A stretch of DNA of 64,000 bases from assembly GCA_001414485.1 (NCBI GenBank), contig LLEY01000220.1, forward strand, positions 22,573 through 86,572, in the 5' to 3' direction. The notes beneath the pieces were generated by a model. The model made no database searches, was not told the origin of the DNA, and saw nothing but the letters and a program-made list of their open reading frames with translations. This DNA comes from Calycina herbarum (Eukaryota; Ascomycota; Leotiomycetes; Helotiales; Pezizellaceae). Positions 35,866 through 49,578 of this stretch are shown piece by piece (within the stretch, counting starts at the first letter, position 1; each line of letters opens with the position of its first letter). The translations under genes were made by a program, and so were the position numbers.

Positions 35866-38800
35866 GTAGACTTAGGTTTCGACGGTGGAACTCCTAAAGT
35901 TCCTCCGAGTACTAGCTAATGTTCTTTCTAGGTTCCTAAGTGTTTTCTAAATGTAGGTAATCTAACTATTTTATTAAATACTTAACCTGTCCTCTAATAA
36001 GTCTATAGTTAAGAATCCTCTTAACTTTATACTTAGCGTTTAGGTTTACTGGTTGAATTTCTATAAGTGGGGCTGGTGGTGCTCCTGGTAGTGCTGGTTC
36101 GAGTAGGGATATATGGAATACTAGGTAGATGTTTATTATTCTTAGTAGTACTAATTTATAATTTAAAGATCTCTTAATATGTTTAATTTTAAACGGTCTA
36201 AGTTTTTTATAATCTAGTTTATTACTTAGTCTTTTTGTGTTGATGTTCTTTCGTACTAAGTAGACTTTATCCCCCTCTTTTAGCGTTGGCTCTTAACTAC
36301 GTTGTTTATTATAGTAGTGTATATTTCTTTCTGCTATAAATTGTAGGTCTTCTATAAGTTCCTTGTATAGACTCTTGATTTTCGAGACTTGAACACGAGC
36401 AAGTTGGTTATTAATAGTCGTAGATAATAGTTCTTAATATACTGATAATTTATACCTAAAATTGGTGTAAAATAGTATAATAAGTGTTATTTCTGTTACT
36501 GAACTGTTATAGGCAAACTGTGCTAAGGGTAGCAGTTCTACCTAGTTATCTTACTAGTAGTTTATATAATAATAAAGGTATGTTTTAACTACTTAATTCA
36601 TTTGTTCGTTTCCTCTATTTGTTTAAGAGTGGAAAGCTATAGAGAGCTTTCTTTTTATACCTAATCGTTCTATAAGAGCGATCTAAAATTTTAAGGTGAA
36701 GAGCTTATCTCTATCTAAGAGTATTTCTTTAGGTAGTCTATATCTTAAGACTACTTCTTTAAGGAATGCGAATACTAGTTCCTTAGCTATACTTAACTCT
36801 ATATATATTATAAGAATTATATACTTTATAAGTTGTTCTATAATAACTAGGATTATATTATATTCAACTCTTATTATTAGGTCTTTAGATTTTAGTAGTT
36901 TAATAATAAAATCTATAGATATTGATTTCTAAGGTATCTATAGTATTAGAGTAGTGTTTATCTATTTATAAGGAGTATAGTGGGAAGCCTTATTCCTAGT
37001 ATAGGTATTATATTCTGCTATTACTTCCTTAACTATTACAGATAACTGATTAACATAGTAGTATTGTCTTATTCTTTAGAGGGTTCTACGAATTCCTTAA
37101 TGTCTATAAGTAGGTATAGTATAGTATTCCTATATAAATTCCTTAGCGTATAAGCTAGGAACCTATAATTTCCCTTTTACGTACTAGTTGTAACCTTTGT
37201 ATATTTTCTAAATTTTATCTATCTAGATGTCGTTCGTTGCTACTATCTCGTATATAGTAGGTACTAAGTCTCTATTCTTAAGAGTTTTTAAGATCGTAAT
37301 CTTCTTATACTCCTTATTTCCCTCGTATCTGGGTTTCTAGCTAAGAGTATTAGCTTAAGTATTTAACGTTCCTTTTACATGTCGAATAATAATGTCAAAT
37401 CCTCCTAATATCTCTAACTATCTAGCTAATTGTCTTATTATAAGTTCCTTAGTTATTATAAACGTCCTAAGGTTCTCGTAGTCGGATAAAACTATAACTA
37501 GGTATTTTACTAGCTATAAATAAATTCTCTAGTATTCTAAAGCTAATACTATAGTAAGCAGTTCTTTATCGAAGATGCTATAGTTTTATTATACTAGGTT
37601 AAATGTTTTTAAATAATATATAATAGGTATAAGTTTTCCCTTATTATTTAGTTATAGGTGAATCGCACCTACTACTATGTCTAAGGCGTCTATTTCAATC
37701 GTACTAGGTTTGTCTATATTAAAATCATATAGAATAGGTTTTTCTATAAACTTTACTTTAATTTTCTAAAAAGCATTCTTCGTCTGTTTATCCTATATAA
37801 ACTTAGCAGCTTTCTTAACTAGTACTAACATTGGTTTAGCAATTTTTATATAGTCTTATATAAATGGACAGCAAAAGTTTACGAATCTAAGGAAGGACTG
37901 TATATCTTTTATATTCTCTAGTAATTTCTAGTTTAAGATGTCTTAGATCTTTGCTAGATCTATTTCTATTTTTCTTAGGCTAAATACCTATCTTAGGAAA
38001 AGTGTCTAAGTTACTCTAAACTTGTATTTTAAGAGTTTTAACTAAGAGTTTACTTTTATAAGTTATTATAAAACTTCTTTAATATGTCCTTTATATTCTT
38101 CTTCTTTTTCTAAGAAGATTAGGATATTATCTAGATAATAAATTACTATTACCCCTAGAAGATCTCCTAAAATGTTATTATTTTATCTCTAACATATAGC
38201 TAGTACGTTATAGAGTCTAAATAGTATAACTATGTATTCGTAGAGGCCTGATAGTAAGGCAAATACTATCTTCTATTCGTCTCTGACTTTTATTTATATA
38301 AGTCTATAAGCGTTTTATTAATCTAATTTTATAAATCGTACTACCTTATCTAACTTATCTTATAAGTATTAGCTAGATAGTAGTAGATAAGCGTCCTTAA
38401 TTATAGTATGATTTACTTCTTAATAATCAACATATACTCTCCTATCTAGGTTGTCTTTCTTCTTAATAATAAGTATATTTAAGGTAATTAGTAACTTAGA
38501 TCTTCTAATATATCTCTTCTTAATATATTCCTTTATATAACTTTCTATTCTCTATAGGCTTTTCTAGTTATATAACCAAAGCTTCTGCTTTAAGAGGTAA
38601 TAACCCTCTTTTAATTTAATCTTATAATCCTATAAGCGATGTTTTAATAAGGCTCGCAAGTCTTCTAGGTTTTTAAACAAAGCCTTAAATTTTCTATACT
38701 ACATAGGTATTTCGTTATTAGCTTTCTTACTAACCTATGGAGGACCCTAGGCAAGGTGTCCTAGTACTTTAGAAGAGGTAGCGCTAACCTCGTTCTAGCC

Positions 38801-41443
38801 TTGAAGTTATAAATACAAACCTACATATTTATATTAACTAAAGGTTATTATTCTAGCCTTCTAGTCGATTTCTAGATTATGTTCTTAAATCTATAGTATA
38901 CTAAGTATTACTTCCTTACTTCCTATTTTAACAATATCGAATTATATATCTAAACAATATTCTTCGATATTGATCTCTATTAGAATAGTTTACTAATTAA
39001 TAATCCCGTTTTAGTATATAACATCCGTTCTATTAACTACTCCTAGTTAATATAGTCTTATTTCCTTAATTAGGACGTTTAGCTTCTCTTAAGCTGTTAG
39101 GGAAATAAAGTTGCCTATTACTCCCGAGTCTATTATAACTTATAACTTCTTCCCTTTTACTTCTATAGTTATTACTAACTGTTTTTCTCCTAAAGTAGCG
39201 TCTAATTTTACTTTAACATATCAGACTTCGAAAGATCGATTTTCTTAATTATACTTCTTTCTTTCTTCGTCCTTATATTATAGAAAGAACCTTACTCTTT
39301 CCTTATTAGTATATACTACCTTATATATTAATCTATATTCTACGATTCCTATAGTTTTAGGAATTTCCCCTATAAATTGCTTTAGTATTTGTTTATAGTT
39401 ATATTAGATCTATTTATAACTGGTTTCTAAAATAGCTTCTATAGACTATAGTTCTCCTATATATAGATAATCTAAAGTAGCCTCTATTATACTTATCTCT
39501 AGTTTTATATAGTAAACTTTAAATGTATAATCCCTTAAATTCTTTTCTTTAATAGCTCTAATCTAGGACTAAGGAAAGAATACTACTCCTTCTTCATCTG
39601 ATGATACTACTTCATATATCTAATAATATTCTACTATTCTAGTAGGCTCTAGTAATATTCCTTTGAATCGCTTCTATAATAACTAGTCTAAAGTCGGACT
39701 TGGTTTATATTATATCTATTATACTATTGTTTCTTAAACTGTTTCTACGAACCATAGTTCTCCTGCTAATAGATAGTATAATTCCTCTGGTTCTGTCTTA
39801 GCCTACTTAGTTATATCGAGCTCCCTTTACTTCTAGTATAATATACTAAATAATTATTATAAGTTGTATTTTCTAAATACTAACCTATTATTTCTAATTA
39901 ATATAATAATAATATATTACTTAAATTCCTTTAGTATAACATCTTCGAGTAGTGTCCTAAGAAAAGGAGTTTTAATTCGTCTTTTAAATCCTATTAGAAC
40001 TTACTATATCTATATACTAATTTTATCTAATATATTATATATTTTCTATATATCCCCTACTTTAAGGTAGCTAGGTTTTTTAATTAGTTAGCGTTTCTAT
40101 TCTAGTTCCTTTTCTTTAATAGTTTTCTGTTTAGTAATTAGGCTAACTAGAGTTATTATTTTAGGGTTATTACTTATAACTATATACGTTGTTAAGATAG
40201 TTAGGTTAACCCCTTATATTATATAAGAACTCTAGAAATCTAGTTTCTAATTATCGATATATGCCTATCGATTTCCTTATTTAAAAGTTCTAAGGAAAGC
40301 CTAAGTTTCTCTAACTTCTAGGTCTTCATTCTTCATTTCTCCTTCTAAACTAGAAGATGAACCCGATGTCTCTAAAGAACTAGTCGATAGTAGTGATTTG
40401 TATTCTACTTAAAGAGGTTGCTTAGATTCTATTACTAATTATATATTATAATATTCCCTAAAGAGTAGATCCTTATTATTATTAGTATCTTATACTCTAC
40501 TAATTCCTTCGTTATCTTTAATCTAGGTTCTATATCCTTATACTTTAAGCTCCTTATCTATAAGTTTAATATAATTAGTTAAAGCTACCTATTATTAAAT
40601 AGTAGTATTGATTTATTTCTTTCCCTTAGAATCTTTCTTCTTACTATACTTATTTACTCTATAGCCTAGTTAGCTATAATTATAACATAAGTTCTACTTA
40701 CGTTAATGATTTCGTTCTTCCTAGGAAAGTCCTCCTTTCTTTAGAAAGGTTTTCTTTTATATAGCGTTTACCTCTTTACTATACTTACTAGTATAAGAGT
40801 GCTTCTACTTTCCTAACCCTTTGCTCTTTTCCCCGTATCTAGGATTACTCTTCCTAAATTTATATAGACGGTTGTCTAGCTAGACAACTTCCTTAATTAT
40901 ACCTATAATAGTTAAGAACTATATATTCTACTTAGCTATTTCCTTATAAATATATACCTTTAATCCTCTATAAAAGAGTTCTATAAGAGTAATAATATCC
41001 TATCCTAACTTCGTTCTATAACGTTAAAATTTATTAGTATAATCTATTACTAATCTAGTCTAGTATAATTCTAAAAGCTTATATATAGCTATTTAAATTA
41101 TATTAAAGTCTCTAAAGACTTTTCTAATAGTTACTTTAAATCCTCTCTAAGATTTAAACATAATCTTAGTTAATTCTATCTTTCTATTTTTATTCTTATT
41201 TTTAAAGAAGTCCTCTAAGTATAGCTAGGCTTATTCTAGTACTAATCCTCTAAGGTAGGAGATAGCAAAGATAGTTTATAAGTTATAATTACCTTCGAAC
41301 TTATCAGAATTAAAGTTAAAGTAGATGTCTATTTAGAGAAGGAATAAGTCGAGTTCCTTTCGCTTCCTATAATACGTATCTAGTATCTTAACTTTAATAG
41401 ACTTAAGTGCTTTAACCTTATAGGGCTCGGGGGCGTCTAGCAT
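35849..41443 (-). pseudogene. E3 gag-pol remnant (chromovirus)
   Basis: From ATG at 41443 (MLDAPEPYKVKALKSIKVK) to TAG at 35851-35849 is 5595 bases, a whole number of codons. The gag region shows the retrotransposon capsid pattern (TMFKS-type F-KSWRxF near 41150). Next are a zinc knuckle (about 40665-40700, Cys lost), protease, and reverse transcriptase with YLDN for YLDD at 38126-38137, in frame with the start. RNase H and integrase follow, then KLDYKKLRPFKIKHIKRSLN and VFHISLLEP, typical of the Ty3 integrase C-terminus. A chromodomain ends the frame (about 36045-35880: ENT-EPRKN and EFHRRN). In-frame stops are of the CAA/CAG/TGG type. The chromodomain of such elements binds methylated histone H3 and guides insertion into heterochromatin. 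Confidence 0.85.
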
Positions 41444-41606
41444 ATTAACATTGTCGTCGTTCCTAGTTAACTATATACTAGTAGGTGTCCTCCCGATTAC
41501 ACCTCTAGATGTTCCGGCGACGTTGACTCAACTAGTATTCAGGCTAGCTACTATAGCAGGGGTTACTAGGGCTATAGCAACTGAACTTCTAAGCAAGTAC
41601 TTAAAG

Positions 41607-42039
41607 TATAACAAAACTTAAACAAACTAAACAAAGATGACTAAGTCTCAAAGGTTAGTATATAAGTAAGAAGTACAGATGTGCCAGGTTGTTTACTTAG
41701 AAGTAAACTCGTTACTTATATCAAAGATGTTAAATAAGATAATAAGATTAATAACTAAAGTTAAGTACGAAGCTCCTATCTAGATAGCAGACGTGCTAGT
41801 ATATATAGAACCTCCGTTTCCCCTGGGTAGCTAACTCGCTTGTCGAGCTAGCGATCTAACGAGCTGGTTCGCCTAGCGATCCAGCGGTCCCTCTCGTCAC
41901 GTGATTGTCGTAATGAAATCCTTAGATCGCTTAGCTAACCTAACCGATCCCTAACTACTATAAGAGTATTCCGATAGTGCTTAACCTGTCAGGACGCCGC
42001 CTGGTCTTCACTTATCACGTGTGCACGTGATTCGTGACA
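41607..42039 (-). repeat. E3 5' LTR
   Basis: 433 bp, same length as the partner. TATAACA replaces TGTAACG at the inner end by RIP-type changes. Confidence 0.92.
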
Positions 42040-42491
42040 AAGAGAAAGAAGAAGCTTAAATTTAAGAATAATTACTTTATTATTAATTAGTATATATACT
42101 ATATATATACTATATATACTATATTAATTATAACGTGTTTTACAAGCGAGCTAGCTATATAAGCGAGCTGGCTACTTTTTAAACTTTATAATAATTATTA
42201 ACTTCTAGTTATATTATCTCTACTAAACAACGTCTAAATATCTTCTAACGAAAATAAGATTAACTAAGCTATTTAAGTACTTGAAAACGACGTGTTAATT
42301 ATCTAACGAAGCGCTACGAAGGCCTATAATACCTCTTAATCTACTATTTTAAGCCGACGCACTAGAATCTAACTAAGACGCGATTATAAGCCTAATTCGA
42401 AGAAACTTACGAAGCTAGAAAAGGAGGCGATAATTAGATATATATTAAAGCAGGATTCGAGAGGGTTTTCGCCTATAAAGGATATAGTACG

Positions 42492-42661
42492 TGTCGTTAT
42501 ATAGGTGAATAAGCCTCTGACTTATATCTATCCACGTAACTAGCACGCTCGTACTACGCTAGCATAAGTATAAATAGTCGTACTTCGAGTACCTAGAATA
42601 GTTATAGAGAATATAATACGTATATATAACTAGATAGATTTATAACTAAGTTATACTAATA
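42492..42661 (+). repeat. E4 5' LTR
   Basis: 170 bp, TGTCGTTATATAGG...TTATACTAATA. The partner differs mostly by G/A and C/T. Confidence 0.9.
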
Positions 42662-45600
42662 CTAATTAGTATCGCGTATAGATTAGATTACTTAGTTATA
42701 AGCTCACTTATACTTACTATAGTTAAGTGTCTTTAGCTAACTAAACGTTGAGAGTAGTACTATTATACGCCGTAGCCTACTACTACGTATAATCCTCTAA
42801 CCTTGTTTAGATTTGATTATATAAGTATACTATCCTACGCTTCGCCCTAGGATTTGTATAACGTATAACCTTTAAGACGAATCTACTTTATATTAAGATT
42901 ACAGACTTAGAATCGCTTATTACTTTAACTTCTTTATATTTACTTATAAACTAAGTCTTATAGATTCACTTATATTAACTTATTAAGTAAATCACTTATA
43001 CCTCCGATTTACTAAAAAGAAGTAGAAGGAATCTAGTTACCTAAAACACTACTTTAAACCTTTAAGAAAGTCGACTACTAGCTATTATTTAAGCTATCTA
43101 ACCTTTTATAGCGGGATTCTATAAAGTATCCTAGGAAGCACGATTATTAGACCTTTCCTATCCTGATTACGTTTAGTACTAGGATTATACTACTATTAAC
43201 ACCTGATAATACTATAGTAACTAAAGGAACCGGAACAGAAGAAGGCTGTTAGAAGCCTGATTTGAAAACCGTAGACAGCGATACTTTTAACACTTACGTA
43301 CGAGATTATATAGACGAATACTAAGTAGGAAAGGAATATAACGCTGCTTTATAGAAGGCTTTTCGAGAAGACTTCGAAGGATAGAACCTTAAACACTTTA
43401 AGATAATTATATCTACTCGATATACCAGCGGTCTTCGAAGAACTCTCTAATTAAGAGGTGTATATATAGAAGATCTTTATAGAAGAGAAAGCAGTAGAGT
43501 AGCATAGGCTTTATATAACATCTTAATAGAGGAGGAGAAGACGCTAGTACCTTATAAGGAACTTAAGAAGATTAAGTCTAAGAGAGAGGTTCTATCTAAG
43601 GAATTAAGATAGCGCTTAAAGAATCCTTATAAGAATCCTCTGAATATTAAGGAATTTGTTAACAAAGGAGACACTATTATACTATTACCTAGTAAGTTAA
43701 GAAAGATAAGTAAATCAGTTCTTCTAGTAATACTATTAAAGTCTTTAAAGATACTAGTAAAGAAGGCACTAGTAACTCTAGCTCCTAAGATAATATCTAA
43801 ATCGACACTGTCTAAGACCTCTTCTAAGACCTCTTCTAAATTAAGTAATAAATTAATAATAAAGAAGTTACTTTTAGAGGCACTTAAGAGAGCTAAGCGA
43901 GAAAAGAAGAAGAGTAAATCGTTAAAGTATAACCTAGAATCTTTTAACGATTCTTCTTCTTCTTCTTTTAAAAGCTCTTCTGATAAATTAGACTACGAGG
44001 ATCTAGATAATAACGAAGAGAGCGATTTAGACGATGATAGAGATAATAGAAGTGATAGAGAAGACGGAGATGTTAATAAAAGATAAAAGAGGAAAGGAGA
44101 TTAATACGCTCTTAGAAACCTTATAAGAGTATATATATCTAATAATATTAAGTTTAGAAGCTAGGAAGAAAATCTCAACCTTAAGCTAGTAGTGTTTATA
44201 GATAAATACTAGATATGTGGACTTTAAAAGAAGGTGTATAAGAAGGCTTTTTCTATAATACTTAAGAGAGACGCCTAGGAATTTTATTATATAGAAGTTA
44301 TTAATATTATCAACGAACTTACTTTTAAAGCACTTTGTAGTAAATTTAAGAAGCGATACTAGGACCTTAATTACATCTAGAACACCTTAATAGAATAGAA
44401 TAATACTATATTTAAGAAATATAAGAGAAAGTATCTAGATAAGCCTATCTTTAAAGTCTTTAAAAAGATATATAGAAGACTATAATAGATTAAGTATAGA
44501 CTTCTAAAACATATATATAAGGAAGAGGAATTCGCTAATAAGCTTCTTCTAGCTTATTATAGATACGAAGAGGTATCTTATATAGTATTAAAACTACTAA
44601 AGAAGCTAAAGCTTTCACTTATAACCTATTTTATTAAATCAGTACTTAGTATATAGTAGAACCTATATCTAAAAGTAGAAGTATTTATAGCTAAAGATAA
44701 TAAAGAAGATAACGATACTAATATAAATCTTATAGACCGAATATTATAAACAAATATAGGATTAAAAGAGAATAACTTCTATAGAGGATTCCATAGATCT
44801 ATAAATCAGTCTATACTAAGTACGTTAAATATAAATACTCGACTAGTAAATACTTTACCTGATTTAAAGTATAGAATATATATAAAACCTAATTATTAGT
44901 TTACGAATCACTCTAAGCTAAGTTAGAACAAATAGGAGAATAAGTAGAAGTCTAGATATACTAAGAGATATAGAAAGCTACTCTCTTATTATAGATATAG
45001 ATAGTATCTTATAGGATACGAAGGCACTAAGCTAGATAAGGATATATTTAAAGAGATCGCTATAATAATTCTTAAAGATAATATAGACGATATTATTAAG
45101 AATTATATTACTAAGTATAGAGAGATCGTTATCTTAGAAGCTTAATATATTATAGATAACTTAACTAGCTCTATATACGAATACGCTAGTAGTAGATTAC
45201 TACTACTTCTATATAAGGAAATCTTAACTTCAGTTCCTAGTACTAAGAGATATTATTATAATAAGTTCTTTAGTATTATAATCGATATAGAAGCTATAAA
45301 GAAGTCTACTATCGGTTATAACTAGTATCTTATATTTAATACTATTAAAAAGACCTCTATTTATAATAGCTAGAAGATTAATATCAAATTCAGCGTTAGA
45401 ATAGGCACTTTAATCAGCTTAATATTCGTAGATATACTAATCAGTTTAATTAAATTCTATATACTATATATAGACACGCTATTTCTACTTTGCCTTAACG
45501 ACATAGATACGCTAGGAGTTATATTTAATAACCTTAGTAATACTCTTATAATAAGTAATAGATACAAAGTCTTAGTTATATAACGATTTAGTTATCCTTT

Positions 45601-48600
45601 TATAATATAGGATAATACTTTGTCTACTATAATTTAAGAGTTTTCTTATCTTTTAAGTAAGTAAGAGTTACGTCGTTTATATAAGCGATTCGGATATCTA
45701 TCTATACTAAAATTATAGACACTTCTTAAGTATACCGGCTACGACGTTAATATCGACATTCTATAACACCTTATAAAGTACTATAAGCTATACTAGAAGT
45801 ATAGAAAGTCTCTAGAACGCTTTCGATTTACTTTATATAATAATATTATATTTAACTTTTAGATATACGTTAATATATTCTTTATAAACGAAGAAGTAGT
45901 TCTATATATTATAGACGAAGCTACTCGCTTTTAAGCTAGTAGATAGATAAAGACTATAAAGGTAAAGCACGTCTAGGATAAGTTAAAGGAATACTAGATA
46001 GACGTCTATTTAGGACCTCTAGATATTATTACTACAGATACTAGAACTAACTTCGTAAGCAAGGAATTCAACGAATACGTAAGAGCTGCGGGAAGTATAG
46101 TAGAAAGTATTCTAGTAGAAGTATACTAATTAGTTAGAATCGTCGAATAATACTATAGACTAGTATAACGAGTATATTAAGTAATATACAAAGACTATCT
46201 AGATCTTATAAAAGAGATAGCTCTTTAGATAGTATTTAAGACTATCAACGACATAGCTAGACCGAATAGATTAGTTCCTACTATACTAGTATTTAGAGCT
46301 TACCCTCGAATAACTTAATAAGACACCTCTTCTTCTAATAATATTAGACGAGCTAATATAGTTAAGCAAGCTTCTTAAGAAGTTACGAAGTACCGCGCTA
46401 AGAGACAAGTCAACGACGCTCTTAATACTTATAACAGACTATTAAATCACCTAAAGGATACACCTCTTAGATCTAATATATAGGTCTAGAGAGAGATACT
46501 AAATAAGAAGAGTAAATAGATAAGACTATATCAGCTTTTAAGTATCGAAAATAAGGATATTATTATTATACTAAATAGTAGTATAAGATTCTAATCTATA
46601 GTAGTAAAGCCTCGATTCAGTAAAATTATCAAAGAGCTAGAGCTCTTAATTCTAGAAACATTATAAAGTAATAGTTAAGACTAGGGTTAAGACTAGGATA
46701 CTAATCTAAGAGAAAGACTTATAGAATTACTACTAAAGAGAGAACGTAGAAGACCTCGAAAGAAGCTAGCTAAAGAAGAAGAAGCTAAAGTATACGTTAT
46801 CGACATATATAGTATTTCTTAAGATTACTAGCAACTTAACGATTTTAGAGACTTTAATATTAAGATATTTATATTAATTAATAGTATAGTTTATATAAAT
46901 TATACTAATTTCTATAGACTAGAGATTAACAGATTAATCAAAAGAGGTATAATAAAGTTTATTACTCTAGACAAGTTACTAGATAGCGCTAATCTTTTTA
47001 ATTTACGATTTATCGACTAAGTTAAATTCTATAGTATAGATAAAGCCTTTAAAAAGTTATAATTTATAGTATATATATAGAACGATTTAGCTAAGAAGAC
47101 AGTACTTACTTAGTCGCCTATAATTTAATATATAAGTATAAGAATCATCCTTATTATTATAGCTTTATATCTATATCTTAACCTTCTTTTATATAATATT
47201 ATCTAAGTATATACTTAGTCTAAGAGTAAGCTATAACTACACCGTCGAAAGTTTATATAACTACTAAAGAATATACTAGAATAGATTAGATTATTAATCG
47301 AGATATTACTACTATTATATAGTATTCTAGAAGCTAGATTATACTGGTTTACTACTTACTATAAATTCCTTCTTAAATTCCTTAGAATAACCTAATTAAT
47401 ATTTAATTCTTATCTACTATTAGTTAATAAAACTAGATACTTTAAGATTATTAGATTATAAACTAATAATATACTTATCTTAGGAGATAGTACCTTTATT
47501 AAGAAAGAAGATACTAAGAGAAAGGAAGCCAAGTTCGACGCTAAGGAAAGAGAAGAGCTTATAGTCTATTACGCTTTAAAATTCAATAGAGGTATTATTA
47601 TATACTAGAAAGACAGATTAATACTTTTGACCTAGGATTATACTAAGGACCTTAAGCTAGTAAGTACTAAATCGATCGAATTAAAAAGCTCTTATAAGGA
47701 TATATACTACAACGTTACTATAAGAGATTAATTTATTATATAACAAGCTCGAGGAGCCTACCTTATAACTATATTATAACCAGAAGCAGCCTTTATACTA
47801 TCTTTTACTACCTAGTTAACTAATCCACTTCTAAAAGACGTTAAAGCTTTAAACAAGGTTCTATAGTAGTAAATAGAGAATATAGAACGTAGACTTAAGT
47901 TTATTACTTTAGATTATTTCTTACTTAAGCTTATACTTTTTACCGATTCCTTCTTTATAAATAACAACAATTATACTTCCTAGATTAGATAGGTAATTAT
48001 ATTAGCCAACGCTACTAATAATAGTAACATTGTCTATTAGTCCTCTACTAAGTATAAGAGAGTTACTAGAAGTATTCTAGTAGCTAAATTATACGCTTTA
48101 AGTAACGGTTTTAATATAGCAGGAGTTATTAAATCTATAATAGAATCGATACTTAAGATTAAGATTCTACTCGTTATTTGTACCGACTCTAAGAGTGTTT
48201 ATAAGTGTCTAGTAAAGCTTGGCACTACTAAGAAGAAGCGTTTAATAATCGATATTATATATCTAAGACAAGTATATAAAAAGCGTAAGATATCGGAAGT
48301 TAAATAGATTAATAGAGATAGTAATCCTATAGACGCTATAACTAAAGCTACAGCTTATAATACTTTAACCCAGCTAATTAATATAAACAAGATTACTATT
48401 AAAGTCACGGAATAGGTTAAGAGAGACGAAGTAGTTATAGAAGATATTAACAACGGTAGTAGTAGTAGAAGTAAAGAGAATTTATTACTAGAATAAGACG
48501 CTAGATAGAGCGCTCTTATTAGTTAGAGATATAAAGAGAGGATTTTAATTAGTTAGATTATAGATAGATTAATATAACTGATTTAAGCACTACGCTCTCG

Positions 48601-48635
48601 TTATAGAGGACTACTACTTTTTAGGAAGTTACTAG
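42662..48635 (+). pseudogene. E4 gag-pol remnant
   Basis: Plus-strand reading with many RIP-type stops. Gag lies at about 43100-45000, with a knuckle-like YYRYR-YLIGYEG. The protease is near 45280. The GAG-pre-integrase zinc region reads LRRLYKRFGYLSILKLQTLL (near 45670). The integrase has the order YVNIFF, DEATRFQASR, GPLDIITTD and VEVYQLVRIVEQYY (about 45870-46150). Reverse transcriptase (about 46900-47750) has LQTNNILIL for LQTDDxLIL. RNase H has TRSILVAKLYALSNGFNIA (near 48060). These match the widespread ascomycete Copia polyprotein. No intact domain remains. Confidence 0.8.
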
Positions 48636-48805
48636 TATCGTTGTATAGATGAATAAGCCTCTGACTTATATCTATCCACGTGACTAGTACGCTAGTACCA
48701 CGCTAGCACAAGTATAAATAGTCGTACTTCGAGTACTTAGAATAGTTATAGAGAATATAATACGTATATATAACTAGACAGATTTATAACTAAGTTATAC
48801 TAATA
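48636..48805 (+). repeat. E4 3' LTR
   Basis: 170 bp, equal in length to the 5' LTR; followed by the GTACG duplication. Confidence 0.9.
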
Positions 48806-49578
48806 GTACGAGATATAGCTAATAACTTACTAAAGAAGCGTAATAGGTAGCCTGTAGATAGAAACTAGCTAGACAACTTTATTCGGCGTATATCTAAGCT
48901 AAAAACTCGATAGAGTTATTCTTATAATTATTAATAAGCTTTAACTAAAGATCCGCGGATTATTAGCTTATAGTTTACACTTATATAGTTATTTAAGAAC
49001 AAATATAGTATTATAGACGAGAATATATATAATTTTAACGAGACTGGTTTTATAATAGGTGTTATATTATCTTAGCTTATTATTATAAGTTTAGAGATAT
49101 ATAGAAGACGTAAAAAAGTTTAGCTAGGTAATCGCGAATAGGTTATAGTTATTTAAGAAGTTAATATAATAGGTTAGATAATAGTATTAATATAGAAAGA
49201 AATCACAGATCTTCGTAAGATAACTAAGCGTAAGAGTTATAAAAGGAAATATATTTAGAGTTAAGAGATATTAATAGTAGAGGAGGTAATTAGTTTAATT
49301 ACTTCTATAGAAAATAGCGATTAGAAGAGTAGTAGAGAGATAAAAAAGAAGGTTCAGATAGAGAGGTATTATAGACGTTATAGTAAAATTAGATATAATT
49401 CTCGTACTTATTAAATAGAAATAGTAGATACTAAAGATAGTAACAACTCTGAATAATCTTATAGTATCTTATATAATATAATAGCTTATTCTAGTATTAA
49501 GTAATTTATATTTAAAAATAAGTTATTTAGAAAAGTAGCTAGCTCGCTTATATAGCTAGCTCGCTTATAAAACACGTT

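Larger units (their letters stand above)
34792..42039 (-). mobile_element. Ty3 chromovirus E3, complete, 7248 bp
   Basis: Two 433-bp LTRs, exact 5-bp target duplication AAGAG (34787-34791 and 42040-42044), coding strand minus. The LTRs share almost all sites, and TG/CG dinucleotides remain in many places, so this is the youngest or least RIP-mutated element here. A polypurine tract AAGAAGGGGATAG abuts the 3' LTR. Gag-pol is one 1865-codon frame on the minus strand. An accessory frame of 184 codons runs on the plus strand near the 3' LTR. Confidence 0.93.
42492..48805 (+). mobile_element. Ty1/Copia retrotransposon E4, complete, inserted in P3
   Basis: 6314 bp, 170-bp LTRs at both ends, exact GTACG target duplication (42487-42491 and 48806-48810). 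Order on the plus strand is gag, protease, integrase, reverse transcriptase, RNase H, which defines Copia. Heavily RIP-mutated. Confidence 0.92.
42133..49576 (+). mobile_element. pogo/Fot1-type transposon P3, internally deleted, carrying E4
   Basis: TIR begins ACGTGTTTTAC and then has two tandem 17-mers (AAGCGAGCTAGCTATAT and AAGCGAGCTGGCTACTT). The right end mirrors it and TA lies on both sides. Without E4 and one TSD copy it is only 1125 bp. The plus-strand transposase has the start, NFNETGF (near 49040) and the C-terminal knuckle (RYYRRYSKIRYNSRTY near 49360). It lacks the central catalytic stretch with the second and third Asp, so it is a deletion derivative of a roughly 1.85-kb element. 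Confidence 0.8.

Noticed and set aside
16760..40070. Isolated short ORFs at 16760, 25646, 36696 and 39864
   Set aside because: They are stop-free gaps inside RIP-mutated gag-pol or its opposite strand, not genes.
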